A stretch of 64,000 bases of DNA from Calliopum simillimum (lineage: Eukaryota > Arthropoda > Insecta > Diptera > Lauxaniidae): the NCBI GenBank assembly GCA_951812925.1, contig OX638370.1, positions 94,316,897 to 94,380,896 on the forward strand, read 5' to 3'. The translations under genes and the position numbers were made by a program. Of this stretch, positions 34,728-47,362 are shown in pieces. Below the pieces are notes generated by a model that made no database searches, was not told the origin of the DNA, and was given only the letters and a program-made list of their open reading frames with translations. Within the stretch, counting starts at the first letter, position 1. Every line of letters starts with the position of its first letter.

Positions 34728-34814
34728 GATTAGATAATGATGTTGGTCCACCTACCCGACCAAAGCTACCAAGATACAGAAGAGCCCCACTCGTAAACAA
34801 TGAAAATATTTTAG
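34728..34814 (+). CDS. CAP: CAP 29-codon cassette-type exon
   Basis: Acceptor TTGCAATTAG before 34728, strong donor TTAG/GTAAGT after 34814. The exon is 87 nt, phase 1 to 1. It encodes LDNDVGPPTRPKLPRYRRAP and LVNNENIL. The PPTRPKLPRYRR stretch has the +xxPxxP flavour of an SH3 ligand. The exon can be included or skipped without shifting frame. Its last base G plus AA of 50399 gives Glu. Confidence 0.85.
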
Positions 34815-34879
34815 GTAAGTAAGCTCAAAACACTCCCGGATAGAAAATTTGCGTATTGGTAAACTGTTTTTTTATACTG

Positions 34880-35010
34880 CACACCTACCGTATATTCACT
34901 TTGTCATCCGCTTGTAGCGCAGAGCAGAAGGCGTGTTTAATCTATATAATATATTCTTAATCAGCTTCATCTCTTGAGTCGATATAGTCAAGTCTGTCTG
35001 TCCGTCCGTT
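34880..35010 (-). repeat. R142-family end, reverse orientation
   Basis: CACCTACCGTATATTCACTT followed by TTGTAGCGCAGAG and, further on, CTTAATCAGC and GAGTCGATATAG: the reverse complement of the 3' end of R142 (compare 59890-60018). Diverged. Confidence 0.5.
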
Positions 35011-35908
35011 GAAGTTATCAATTCTGTACGAAAAATTATCAAAACAAAATTAAAAATGAAACTAAATTTGCGGGCCAACACAAAACCACACAATTGGAAT
35101 GAAAATGGCACACCCAATTTACGCTGGTAAGTGTAGAAAATCTAAAGGGTATCACACGACTATGATTTTCGAGCACACAAGCGACCCAAATTACGTCAAG
35201 CAATAAAACTTTAGAGCGCACAAGCAACAACAAATACGTAAATTGTGCGCATAAAATTTAAAATCGGTTGATCTTAATAACATCGAACAATTTCAGAAGC
35301 AAATTGGTGTTGTTTACTAAATTTCGTCCGCGGGCCAAATTTTGAAATTTTTACACCAGATGAACATGTCAGCTTTAGAGTTTTATTTCTAAGTACCTAC
35401 TGTTAAATTTGATTAAAAATCAAAAATTTTTCTTAAATAATACCATTTAGCTTCATTAAAAAGTTTGATTTTCAAGCGTATGATTTTGCAGTTATTTTTT
35501 AAAGCATTTTTGAAACATCAAATCCTTTGCGATAGCATGTAATCTATGAGTTACAAGTTCGTAAAACCACAACTTCAAAATTTGTTCTGCACTCATAATA
35601 AGTAACTTCGAAGTTATGGTAAGAAAACAAAGCCAAACAAAAATGTTACTAGGGGCAACAATAGTTTAGTAGTCATAACTAGGGAATCATTCCACCATAA
35701 ATGACGTTCCCCAAATCCCTGGATTTACAACAATGAATCGAAATCTCTTATTAAACTAATTTATTTGAAAATACCATGCGAATAAATCCCCCGAAAACCT
35801 TGTTAGCTCGTCAAAACTGTGGAAATCAACACAAATTTTGACAATCTTAAGAGTTTGCAAGATTTTCAAGTGATTTATGCGTTTTACGGGAAACCCATAT
35901 AATCTTTT

Positions 35909-35939
<31 letters not shown>

Positions 35940-37805
35940 GTACTCAAATATTTTTGGTTAAAAATTGTGATGTTATGGTATGTCATACATATGACTACCA
36001 TTAAGATATTGTTGCCACTAGTAAGATTTTCGTTTTCTTACCATAGTGTTAATCACTCTATTAAACACCCGTGGCCAGCAGCGATAAGCACGTTACTTAC
36101 GGAATTTATTTGATAAATTTTTTTTTTTAAAACTTTAATTGTTTTCAATACTAAAGATTGGAAAGAAAATTAAAAAAACAATAAGGGTATTCCACAAAAT
36201 AAGAAAATACCTCAAAAACCTCGTAAATTCATAAGAACTGTCAAAATCGATACAAAATTTGCTATAGGCTTTGATGCTTTTTCAAAAGAATGCTAAAAAT
36301 GTTGCGTTCAAGTAACTTTTTTATCGATCTTTATGGTCGATTTTGCTAGTTAACTGTAAGTTTAACAATATTTCTAAGACAAAATTTTTATTTAGCTGGA
36401 TGTTAAATTTTAACTGAATATTGTGAAAAAGACCATGGTTTTTGGAAATAGATGTAACCAAATGTACAGTTTGTTAATTTCTAAAGGATGTAAATGCATA
36501 CATAAGTAAATAAATACCTTAAGTAGCTTTGAAGGTATTTTTAAATACTCCAAAAATCCCGGTATTTTTAAAAGTCACATGCATTGCCATCCCTAGTCAT
36601 AACTGACTTATTTCTTGACATTTAACTACCCACCACATGGCAGAAAACACGTTGTTATGCCGGAAACATTGTTGTTGCAATGCAGTTATAAGGGCTCTTT
36701 ACAGCCGAGAAGACGTTAACCAAACAAAACGAAAATTTAATTCAGGCCGTTAAGCTAAAAATAAAAATTTTACTAAAAAATCTAATAAATATTTCGAAAT
36801 AAGCTCGTTCGATTAAAGTTTGTAATCTCGATACCTTGCGAAATAAAAATTGTGGTTCTTGTGCTCTTCTGACATGTAACTATTAGCGACTTGAACGTTC
36901 TATACGGGTCGATATTACAATCGCTTGGCTACAATAAAAAAAAAACACAAAATCACAAAACAAATATTGTGAAAGAACTGTATAGTAATATGAAAAAATA
37001 GTAAAAAGAAGGTGGGGATACTTTTAACGTTAATTGAATTTCATTTCTTAATTTTGTAAAACAAACCTTTGCATACAAAAATTAATTGTGCCAGTATGAA
37101 CTTTAAAAACATGTGGAACTTTGCGCACCAACATGCACTATCGAACAAAGTCTGCATAGTGGTATTGTCGCAGGATCAACTCTAGCTTGCAAAAATGAAC
37201 TTTTGGTGAAATTTTTGTAGTCCGATTGTGTTCTACCTAATGTCATTTTACGAAAACCAAAGTTGTTAGGTTCCCAGGTGGCGAAAAATTACAATAATCT
37301 TCAAAAATCCGCGTTCACGATTGGACTTGGACTATTATTTCCGAAGTAATTTTCTGCATAGAATCCACATCCAAAGACAGAGTCGGCACATTAAATTAGG
37401 GTTTTTAGATATTTGTGGTTATACACACATTACATTTTTGCAACGCAACAGTTTTTCTGTTTTTTCTACAAAATGAGCTATCTATCAATCATCTAATATT
37501 TTTCTTTGCAATTTTATGACAATTTTAAAATGACATCATCATCAGAGGGGACTCTAACGACGTGGTTTGGTTTTCATGATGTCATCTTAAAATAGCTATA
37601 GCTTAGAAAAGAAGAATTGTAGATGTCTATTCAGGTCATCATTTTGAAGATCAAGATTTGAAAATCATGCAACTAAGAGAAAAAGTAGAAAAAATTTGTG
37701 CGTTGTATACATAAACTCAAAAATAGACCATTATTTCTGTGTACATTGTGTCAAATATCTAAAAGTTCTAAAGTTATGGGACGATCACTTTTCGTCTGGT
37801 GTGCA

Positions 37806-38655
37806 CACCTCTCCCCACGTGTTTTAAATAAAAAGTGCTTGCACCCAAAATGTTTTTTTGGAGAAATGTGCGGAATGACTCTGGGATCAAACATATATAG
37901 CTCTTTTTTCAAAGTGAACGAACGGCACTTTTTCAAACCAGCGCCAAAAAACCCATTTTTTAGCACGGGGCTCTATACTAAAACTAAAAAAAAAATTTAC
38001 TAAAACGGATACAAAAAAAGAGTATGCAGAAAGTTACCTGCTTGTCTGTAAATTATAAAACCGTAATTTGCAAAATCCTATCAAATATCGTTTACGAGAT
38101 ATTGCGTTTTTATTTAATTTTTTGAGTTTCTATTAAAAAATTTAATTTTTGCGTACAAAAAAAATAATGATCAATATATAGAAACAAAAATAGTCAATTC
38201 CAATGTATTTTTTGACGCTAAGTCTGAATCTGGTCTTAAAATTTCTCTATGACTTCTGAATTTTGAGATATCCTAACCTGAAATTTTGGCATGTACGGTT
38301 TTTTGACCACTTTTGAGGTTATATAACAGGACCAGGTAATTGTTCATCATAAAACTCGATAAGATTTTTAAAAGTACTATTCTTTTTCTTTAAAACTCAT
38401 TTTGATTTATATCGATATCTATATTTTTCTCCGATATATTTTTTTTTTGTATCCGTTTTAGTCAATTTTTTTTTTAGTTTTAGTATAGAGCCCCGTGCTG
38501 AAAAATGGGTTTTTTGGCGCTGGTTTGAAAAAGTGCCGTTCACTTTGAAAAAAGAGCTATATATGTTTGATCCCAGAGTCATTCCGCACATTTCTCCAAA
38601 ATAACATTTTGGGTGCAAGCACTTTTTATTTAAAACACGTGGGGAGAGGTGTGTG
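37806..38655. mobile_element. Fold-back element, about 850 bp
   Basis: Arms 37806-38030 and 38435-38655 are near-perfect reverse complements. Outer words are CACCTCTCCCCACGTGTTTT and AAAACACGTGGGGAGAGGTG. Shared inner words include AAGTGCTTGCACCCAAAATG and AGCACGGGGCTCTATAC. The loop of about 400 bp is AT-rich. No transposase and no clear target duplication. Confidence 0.8.
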
Positions 38656-39832
38656 TGTGATATTTATGTTCGACACCTACCTGCCAAATTTCATGCAAAT
38701 AGCTTGCATAGTTTACAAAATATAATAAAATGTAACGAAAACTGTCGAAAAAAAGTGACGTGACTTTGAAATATCATCCACTTCGAAATACTTCAAAAAA
38801 CGTTTTTCATACCTCAATAAACGTAGCCCAAGAATCCATTTCACTGTAATGGCGCGACGGACCCCTTTTCCTACCCTTTATACGCTAATGGCTAACTCAC
38901 CATCCATATAAAATTAAGTTTGACTGACGTATGAAAACAAAAGTCATAACAACTGAACGCTTAAGCGGAATCCATATGCAGAGATTTGCACATTGTAATA
39001 GAAAAAGTAAAAGCAACCAACCCAAGGGGGAAAATGTTAAGGCCTTTACAAAAATCACGAAATAAGCACAATTAACTGCAAGGCTACAGTAAGCGATTAA
39101 GATGTTAAAATGAAATTAAGCTTGCTGTTGAACACTAAGCACTAGCGTTCTTTATTTTCCACTTGGGCATAACCGAACCCATTCAATAGCAAAGCAAAAG
39201 AAATGAAAAACCATTTGACAGTGCAAAGTAAAAGTATGTACAAGCCCACATTTGTACTTTCCTCATAACTTATGGCCTCTTTGGATAAAAAAAAAAAAAA
39301 CAGAAAGAAAAAATAGCGATAGACGTTAAACTAAACAATACCATGAATTCACTGAGGCCATCAAACTAAAACTTGGCAAAAAAAAAACTAAGCAGTTTCT
39401 AATGTGCCTTGTGTGCTGTGAGCTGTCATGGTCAAACCAAACGTTGGTAATATTTAAGGCCAATTACTGCTGGAAATAACAAGGCAAGTGCTTGGACAAT
39501 ACATTAACGTGACTTTTTTCTTTTGTGATACTGCGCTGATTTCAGGTGGTTAAAACGTAACATTTTTTAGACGGCTTATGAACAAGTGCAGCGCATAAGA
39601 ACAAAAAACAAAGAACATTGTCATTTGCTTTTTGTTGGCGAAAGTTAACGTTGAACTCCGTCTATTTACCTCAGAAAAGTGTGTCTTACAAATTGATAAA
39701 GTGCTCTAAATTAGCAACAGTGGCAGTGATGACTTTCGAGTGATAAATACCACTATTCACAGTAAACAGCACCATAGCAATAGAAGTAGCTTCCGTTTTG
39801 AAAATAAACAATCAACGCTAGTAGCCATCGAA

Positions 39833-40376
39833 ATGCAACCACAACATAAAAGTTGGCAGCAACTTCCAGCATACAGCAACAGTCACTATGTAATTGAAGA
39901 TTTTGATAGCAACAAAAACAAAATGCGAACAACAACTCAACATCAACAGAATCACCACGCTTATCCGCAAAAGTTTCACAGTAGTTGTAATAAATTAAGC
40001 AGCTTTGAAGATGGCAGCAACTATAGCACGGAATCCAATCAACTAGGGGGGATGTATGGTGAAAATGACCATAATGTTAGACAAACTGCGACAGCACATA
40101 ACGGTTATTGCAACATTGGGAATTGTGGGAAAATACTCTGGATAAGTCGATATAATGATGAATTAAATGATACTCAGCCAGTATTACAACAAAATTGGAA
40201 AGCAGCGAATAGTTACAGCAACACCATGCCAACAAATGGCGTTATAGTGCGTACAAATTCACAAGGTTTACCATATACACCATCGCCACACCAACGTCAA
40301 GCATATTTGGCAAATCAACATGCAATCGAAGCTGCCATACCCTTGGTTATGAATAGAACCTTGGGCAGGAAATCAA
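39833..40376 (+). CDS. CAP: CAP alternative first coding exon (short isoform)
   Basis: ATG at 39833 in good fly context (CGAAATG). It is an open frame of 181 codons plus one base to a donor A/GTTAGT after 40376; that phase matches the 50399 acceptor and gives Lys at the junction. The product is Gln/Asn/His/Ser-rich: MQPQHKSWQQLPAYSNSHYV, IEDFDSNKNK, then a better ordered end IVRTNSQGLPYTPSPHQRQA, YLANQHAIEAAIPLVMNRTL. Without splicing the frame stops at 40379-40381. Joined to the last five exons it predicts a protein of about 538 residues holding three SH3 domains and no SoHo domain. The frame is open upstream to 39740, but without another ATG. Confidence 0.7.
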
Positions 40377-40880
40377 GTTAGTAAAGCAAAAAAAATGTAG
40401 TTTTATTTTTCAACGCATCGGTATGTAGAAACACGTGTGCTCATTACACAAGTAGTTTTTTAATCTACATATCTTTAGTTCGAAAAAATTTAAGACTTAA
40501 AAATTATCACACCAACTAAATACTACACATCTGTAACAGTAAATTCATTTGCTACAAGACCATCATAAGTCGAAAAACCAAAATTTCGCAAAAAACGCTT
40601 TAAAAGATTTCACTAACTTCACAGAAATAAAGCAAATGTTTCTTTGTTGACAGACCACAAACTGTCCCTTCTTTGAGTCATGAAATTCTTTTTGCGATGA
40701 TAAGGTTTTAAGTACGTGCGTCATAAGTAAAATCAACTCATGCAAAAAAAAATTTTTTTTAGAGTTCTGGGTCCGTTGGGAGTAGTTCTGGGGTTCTATC
40801 ACAAAATTCGAAATAGTTCTGCGAAATTGAAAAAAACCGAAAATTTTTTTGATTTTTCGATTAAATGTACAAAATGAATA

Positions 40881-41777
40881 TTGGGTGTACAACCTAAAAA
40901 CCGGAATTTGACGGTGGATGTCCGTACAACAAATATCGTGAAAGCTCGAACTTTATATATATGTCATTTTGAAGGTACATTTGACAGCTGTCAAAATCAG
41001 CCAACAAAACAATTTTATCTTGTATGCATCATTATTATTTTTCACGATGAATAACTTCGAAAATTGGAGAAAAAGACAGCATTTGCGAAGGGGTTCTAGT
41101 GGGTCATTTTTTTGCAAAGGAAACAGCTGCCGAAAGTCATCGCATTCTTGTAGAAGTTTATGGGGACTATGCTCCAGCTGAATCAAGCTGTCGTGAGTGG
41201 TTTAAAAGTGGTTATTTTGATGTCGAAGACAAAGAACGTCCTGGTCAGGACCAGCTAGGTGTGATCCATTATGAGCTGTTGCCAGGTGGCCAAACCATTA
41301 ATGCTCAATTCTATCGTCAACAATTAATCCAATTGAAGCAGAAAGTCCAGGCAGAGCGGCCAACGTATGCGACCAGACATGAGTCAATCATTTTCCACCA
41401 CGATAACGCTCGGCCACATATTGCTGCCCCAGTCAAAAATTACCTGGAAAACAACGGATGGGAAATTTTGCCTCACCCGCTTTATAGCCCAGACCTTGCA
41501 CCATCAGACTACCATTTGTTCCGATCGATGCAGAATGCCCTATCAGGAATACGCTTCACTTAAGTTCAAGATATCAAAAATTGGATAGATTCATTTTTGG
41601 CCGCCAAGCCGGCGCAATTTTTTTGGGAATTTAATGGAATTCATAAATTGCCTGAAAGATGGGGAAATGTTGTAGCTTCCAATGGACAATACTTTGAATA
41701 AAATATATTGTAACATTTTTCCACAATAAAGCATCAAATTTCGCAAAAAAATTCCGGTTTTTAAGTTGTACACCCAA
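40881..41777 (+). mobile_element. Deleted mariner (cecropia-like), copy 2
   Basis: Flanked by TA (40879-40880, 41778-41779). Ends TTGGGTGTACAACCTAAAAA and the inverted TTTTTAAGTTGTACACCCAA. Same family as 18419-19373 but with a different internal deletion. The DNA-binding half is broken (frameshift near 41090, RRF lost before KSGYFDVEDKE). The catalytic half is readable: QLGVIHYELLPGGQTINAQF, IIFHHDNARPHIAAPVKNYL, YSPDLAPSDYHLF. Exactly 34 residues separate the last two catalytic Asp, the DD34D mark of mariner. At 897 bp it is inactive. Confidence 0.9.
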
Positions 41778-41842
41778 TATAAGGGACACATTGAAGAAAT
41801 ATTGATCAAAAGGGTGAAATGGAATTTTTTGAAGAGAATAGA

Positions 41843-41992
41843 TCGTCACTCACTTGTACAACGACCCTAATTGAAATTTTTTTAAAATCCAGTTTATTAC
41901 ATTTTCAGGTGTATTTAAGGTTGGTCTTCAGGAAAATAAGCTGGATTAAAAAAAGAATGTCAAGTAGGGCCGTTGTACAAGTGAGCGACGAG
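41843..41992. repeat. MITE, about 150 bp
   Basis: Inverted ends TCGTCACTCACTTGTACAAC and GTTGTACAAGTGAGCGACGA, with CGACCCTA/TAGGGCCG following inward. No coding capacity. Confidence 0.7.
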
Positions 41993-42175
41993 AGATAAGA
42001 TTAAGACAATTTTAATTACAAAATTCCTGCCGACGCATGACGCTACAAAAACAATACTTCCGGTAAGACCTCAGTGTTTCGATCTAGAGCAGGAGATGCT
42101 ATGCAATTTCAAGACAAGGTCTTCAAGTTCGTTTTAAATATCCGAATTTTTTATTTATTTTTTAAATAAATAAGA

Positions 42176-42430
42176 GTGTCTCATAATTCTAATTTGCCGC
42201 CATTTGTGCGTTGAAGTGTTGATTACCAAATACAGAAAACAGTTTGACAGGTGGTAGTTTAAGGTTAGTAACAATGCATCAAAAAAGGAGACTTAACGCT
42301 GCATTAATAATATTTAGCCACATTTATGCAAAATGGTCATGCACAATGTGTGAAGTGCCATTCCATACATAACCCAGTTTTTTATTTATTAATTTAAATC
42401 TTGCGCGAATTATGGGATACTCTTTATTAT
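42176..42430. repeat. Diverged MITE-A relative
   Basis: Words GTGTCTCATAATTCTAA, GTGCGTTGAAGTGTTGA, AGGAGACTTAACGCTGCAT and CTTGCGCGAATTATGGGA recall the interior of the MITE-A copies at 28363-28697 and 257-540. Borders unclear. Confidence 0.45.
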
Positions 42431-42851
42431 GCAGTGTAGTAAATATAACATATAAGTAGTTACTAAAACTCGATTTTTTTTTTACGTACAAAGTGGAATA
42501 CCCTTATTGAGTTCTTCACATTTTACAGTTAGAAGCAAAATTCAAAAAGGAAGATAAATAAGTACGAACCTAATGTAAAAATTCTCGCCTTAAGAAAAAA
42601 CTAGTCTCTGAACTCTACATACTAATGAGTCAGAGATTGTGTTGCATGCAAGTAGATGTCTGCTTACTTAGCTGTCTACCATACGTCTAGACTTTAGGTT
42701 CGAGTATAAACATAAATTGGAGCTTATACGTATAAAGGTACAGATGCCAGTTTCGCAAATTATTGTTTAATTTTTACAAGAAATAAGTAATCTGATAGGT
42801 CTTTCAAGCAATATATGTACTCGTATGTACTTATGTATATATTTATTGATA

Positions 42852-44516
42852 CAGTGAGTCACAGATGTATTTTGCATACAAAAAATATTCACAAATTTGA
42901 ATTAATACTCAATTTTTAGCCGTTTCATCCATAGAAAAGTAATATTTTTTTTATAAAGTTCGAGTCGATGGAACGTTAACTATGATACCACTTCATAAAA
43001 AATTTAAAATAATGCGTTCTAATCACTTAAAAAGCAAAGAAATGATTTATTCATCTTTTTTATAAGGTCACAAAAGTATTTTGCTTTTTAGTAATATTTT
43101 ACTTTGAGATTATTTATCAAGTAAAAGAAGCTTTTTTAATAATAACCATGGTAGCCATTATTTGAAGAGACATCATATAAACATCTTTGCGAGGATTCCA
43201 TCCCTTTAGGACATTTTCAGTCGGTTTTTTTTCCCATTTTTCTTGCAGTACTTGTTTGACAAAATTTTTTTGATAAAATATGGTATTTTCTGACCTTTCC
43301 ACTAGATAATGCCAACAAATTTCTATTGGATTCGAAGAAGAATATCGCGGTGGTGTTTTAATCACTTTGGTGTTTTACAGAAGTGTCCCAGGATGTGTAT
43401 TTAGGGTCATTGTCTTTTGAAAATAAGAAGTCATCTTGTGGTAAGCCCATTTTTTAAGTACTGGGTGCAAATTTTTTTTGTAAAATGGGACTGATATTCA
43501 TGTCTACCCATAGTGCCACCGTTAAGTTTAAGTTTCCCCATTCCATAAGCCAAGAACAGCCCACTACACACCATCATGTAAAATTATTGCTCTTAAGTTA
43601 TAAAAGTTTAGGGTTTTATTTGCCTTATGTCAGAGCATACGGCGTCTATCGATCCGATGGCAAGCAAATATTGTATTATTGGATCCACTAGAAAGCAAAA
43701 ATAATATTTTCGGATCCGATGTACGCCGCATGGTCTGGCATAAAGCAAATAAAACCCTTAACTTTTATAACTTAAAAGCAATAATTTTACATGATGGTGT
43801 GTCGTGGGCTGTTCTCGGCTTATGGAATGGGGAATCTTAAACTTATCGTTGGCAATATGGATAGACATGAACATCAGTCAAATTCCACAAAAAAAATGTG
43901 CACCCAGTACTTAAAAAATGGGTTTACCACAAGATGACTTCTTATTTTCAAAAGACAATGACCCTAAATACACATCCTGGGACACTTCTGTAAAACACCA
44001 AAGGGATTAAAACACCACCGCGATATTCTTCTTCGAATCCAATAGAAATTTTTTGGCCTTATCTAGTGGAAAGGTCAGAAAATACCATATTTTATCAAAA
44101 AAATTTGGTCAAACAAGTACTGCAAGAAAAATGGGAAAAAAAACCGACTGAAAATGTCCTAAAGGGATGGAATCCTCGCAAAGATGTTTATATGATGTCT
44201 CTTCAAATAATGGCTACCATGGTTATTATTAAAAAAGCTTCTTTTACTTGATAAATAATCTATAAGTAAAATATTACTAAAAAGCAAAATAATTTTGTGA
44301 CCATATAAAAAAGACGAATAAATCATTTCTTTGCTTTTTAAGTGATTAGAACGCATTATTTTAAATTTTTTATGAAGTAGTATCATAGTTAACATTCCAT
44401 TGACTCGAACTTTATAACAAAAATATTACTTTTCCAAGAATGTAACGGCCAAATATTGAGTATTAATTCGAATTTTTGAATATTTTATGTATGCAAAATA
44501 CTTCTGTGACACACTG
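42852..44516. mobile_element. Inverted dimer of a truncated Tc1-like transposon (palindrome, 1665 bp)
   Basis: Flanked by TA (42850-42851, 44517-44518). Ends CAGTGAGTCACAGATGTATT and, inverted, CAGTGTGTCACAGAAGTATT. Two half-elements are joined head-to-head around 43685, making a nearly complete palindrome. Each arm carries the C-terminal part of a Tc1-type transposase. The left arm, minus strand, gives TPPRYSSSNPIEICWHYLVE, SENTIFYQKNFVKQVLQEKW and TENVLKGW. The right arm, plus strand, gives FSKDNDPKYTSWD and the same tail with frame breaks. Only terminal and 3' sequences remain, so it is not autonomous. Confidence 0.87.
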
Positions 44517-44800
44517 TATATTCGTTATAACGAACGCCTCTCAAATATATACTGCATTTCATTTCCTATATTTCATTTACCTTTCATTATTTTTTTGCAT
44601 CATATTAGAGAATAATTTGTTCGTGATACATAGTAGGAAAAACATTTTTTGATTATTTGAAAGTTTGTCTGAAAATGTGCCTATACATCATAGCCATCAC
44701 AAGAGAATGACCCATTAGAAAATAAAACACAAAACATATGAATATGTGTGACAAAAATGTTTGTCAATAAGCTGGACTCAAATCATTGAATCTATATAGA

Positions 44801-45962
44801 GTTGCCAGATTTTGTAATGACAAAATCAGTACATTGATCGCAAAAAGTCCAAAAAATCAGCACAAATCAGTACACACTTTTTTTAGATATTTTATTAATA
44901 TCGTTCTAAAAAAAAACATAAAAGTCCGCAATATACCCATACAAATTAGGGTATCTATTGCTTTCAAAATAAAACGATTTTTGAACTTTTTGAACCGTTT
45001 TTTTTAGTCTTACAAAAAAATCATTTGTTCCAAAAAATATTTCATTAAAGTATATTTTTATAAATATAATATAAATGCCCGGTTAATGTTTTTTAATACT
45101 AAGATTTAATACAGAAAACATCTCGAACCAAACAGCTCATAAGGCCACTGACGTACTTATATAACTAGAAAAATAAGGAAAAATACAATTTTTGCCACAC
45201 TTAGTTTAGTATATCTCGAAATCGGCCTTGATAGAGCAATTCTGTCGTAGGATTCGAATTTAGGATATCTAAATACATACGCATTACATAGCCATTTTGT
45301 TAAAAATTTGGAGGCATTCAGTGAAAGTATGCTTACAATCCGAAAAAAAAAATCAGCCCAATAATATATTTTCTGTTTGCAATTTCTGTAAAAATTTTTG
45401 CACCAAAATAATAACTTGAAAAAATCAAAATGATATAAATTTTTCTTAAGCATACCATGGTTCAAAGCTTACACTGAAATAATGACAACGCAAACCTGAT
45501 GTGTTCATGTCCTTCTAACTGTCCTTACTTACTTTAAAAATTAAATTCGAGTTTCAAGCCTTTTCTCATAGTCTAGTTAATCAATAATCATAACTTTAAG
45601 CGACAGTTTTCAGTGAAAAAACTTTTGGTTTAAGTTCTGATTAGTGCTTAGCCAGACATCGAGAAAACGGCCCTTAATATTATGTAGAAGAAAACTCAAG
45701 AGTTTCGAAAATCGTAAAAAATCATTACAAATTGGCAAAAAGAAGTACATTTGCGTACTGATTTTACAATTTTGAAAAATCAGTACACTTAACAAAAATT
45801 TAAAAAAACGAAAAAATCAGTATAAATTGGCAAAAATCAGTACATTTGCGTACTGATTTCACAATATTGAAAAATCAGTACATTTAAAAAAAATTTTTAA
45901 AAATCAGTACATGTACTGACAAAATCAGTACATGTACTGACAAAATCAGTACGTCTGGCAAC
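44801..45962. mobile_element. Element with alternating AAAATCAGTAC motifs
   Basis: Ends GTTGCCAGATTTTGT and, inverted, GTTGCCAGACGTACTGA. Near both ends the words AAAATCAGTACA and TGTACTGATTTT occur many times in both orientations (44822-44880 and 45740-45955). The middle is AT-rich and uncharacterised. Inverted ends and hairpin-rich termini suggest a non-autonomous DNA transposon; no target duplication was found. Confidence 0.55.
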
Positions 45963-46727
45963 CGCAAATCTATAAGGTCGATTTGAAAAATTCTTCCATA
46001 TAAGAAATTATTACAATATTCTGATTCGAATGAGATTTTTTAATTTTTTCTTACGTGTTTGGTCCAACTGGGTAGTGTCATTCTCTTCATGGCATAAAAG
46101 CCGCACATCAACAAAATGCTGCAAAGAAAGTGTTGATCATGGAGAAATTAAAAATGTTGCCAGCAGTTGCGAAATTGATTGCATCGCGTTCGGTTCGTTT
46201 TCATATTTTGCAAACGTCAATTCGAATTTTACTAACGTTTCGATTGTCATTCGTCATAACTAATTGAGATAACATGATGCATATGAAGCAAACTTTTCTC
46301 ACCGCAAAGAAAATATCAAATTATATTCGTATGGTTAAAAGTGTTTGAAAGAGATCATAATCAAGATTTTATTTTACAATCCATTGCCATCATAACTGCA
46401 ATATGAACAAATTAAATAACGTTCAAAGTTGATTGTCATCAGTCGGGTTGTTGCGTTGCCAATGCAATTGTCGTCAATTGATGTTTGTTTGGACTTACAT
46501 ACATCACTCGCAGTGAAAGTATTCGTAATGTATGAACGCGACTTTCTCGTATTGTGTTAAACACTAACGTCAACTTATTAACTTGTTTTGGAAATTGCAA
46601 AACTAAAACTGGCTACTATGTTTACAATTAATGCGCTACAATAATATTTTTGGTATGTTAAAGTTTCCATTAAACTGTTTGATACCTATTTATTTGAGTT
46701 GTTGTGTTCATATTCCAAAGAAACGAA
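45963..46727 (+). other. CAP intron, nothing recognised
   Basis: AT-rich spacer between two repeat elements. The 77-codon frame at 46030 lacks splice or homology support. Confidence 0.5.
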
Positions 46728-46735
46728 TATTTATA

Positions 46736-47362
46736 GGCGCCCAAGGAAATAGCGCCCAAAAAAAAAAAAAATTTGGGCTTTATTTCGTTTTTTTTGGGCG
46801 TTAATTCGTTTTATTTTTAAAAAATGCAATAACGCCGAAAAACAAAAAACCAAATAACGCCCAAATTATTTTCATACAAATAAATTTTGGGCGTTATTTC
46901 CAAAATGATTATCGCCCAAATTTATATGAAAATAATTTGGGCGTTATTTCGTGTTTGATTTTGGGCGTTATTTCATATTTTTGGGCGTTATTTCGTTTTT
47001 CATTTTGGGCGTTATTACGCCATTTTATTTTTTGGGCGTTGTTTCGTTTTTTAAAAAAAAGGAAATAACGCCCAAATTACTTTCATATAAATTTGGGCGA
47101 TAATCATTTTGGAAATAACGCCCAAAAATTTGGGCTTTATTTAGTTTTTTTGGGCGTTTATTCGTTTTATTTTTAAAAAATGAAATAACGCCCAAAAACA
47201 AAAAACGATATAACGCCCAAATTATTTTCATACAAAAAAAATTTTTGGGCGTTATTTTCAAAATGATTATCGTCCAAATTTATATGAAAATAATTTGGGC
47301 GTTATTTCGTTTTTTTTTTTTTTTTTTGGGCGTCATTTCCTTGGGCGTTATTTCCTAACGCG
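46736..47362. mobile_element. GGGCGTTATTT hairpin-array element, 627 bp
   Basis: Made almost wholly of GGGCGTTATTT and its inverse AAATAACGCCC in mixed orientation, with poly-A/T and ATTTTCATA spacers. Ends GGCGCCCAAGGAAATAGCGC and GCGTCATTTCCTTGGGCG...CCTAACGCG. It is bounded by an exact 8-bp direct repeat TATTTATA (46728-46735 and 47363-47370), a likely target duplication. No coding content. Confidence 0.75.

Larger units (their letters stand above)
34815..39700 (+). other. CAP intron with scattered repeats, before the alternative first exon
   Basis: Contains an inverted R142 end (34880-35010), two small relatives of the 53014 palindrome near 35789-35850 and 36195-36255, and the fold-back element 37806-38655. 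Other parts are AT-rich with a long T-run at 35916-35940. The promoter of the alternative exon must lie in its right-hand part, but no TATA or initiator could be assigned with confidence. Confidence 0.55.

Noticed and set aside
40563..40892. 109-codon minus-strand frame
   Set aside because: AT-rich, hydrophobic/Phe-rich chance frame reaching into a mariner terminal repeat.
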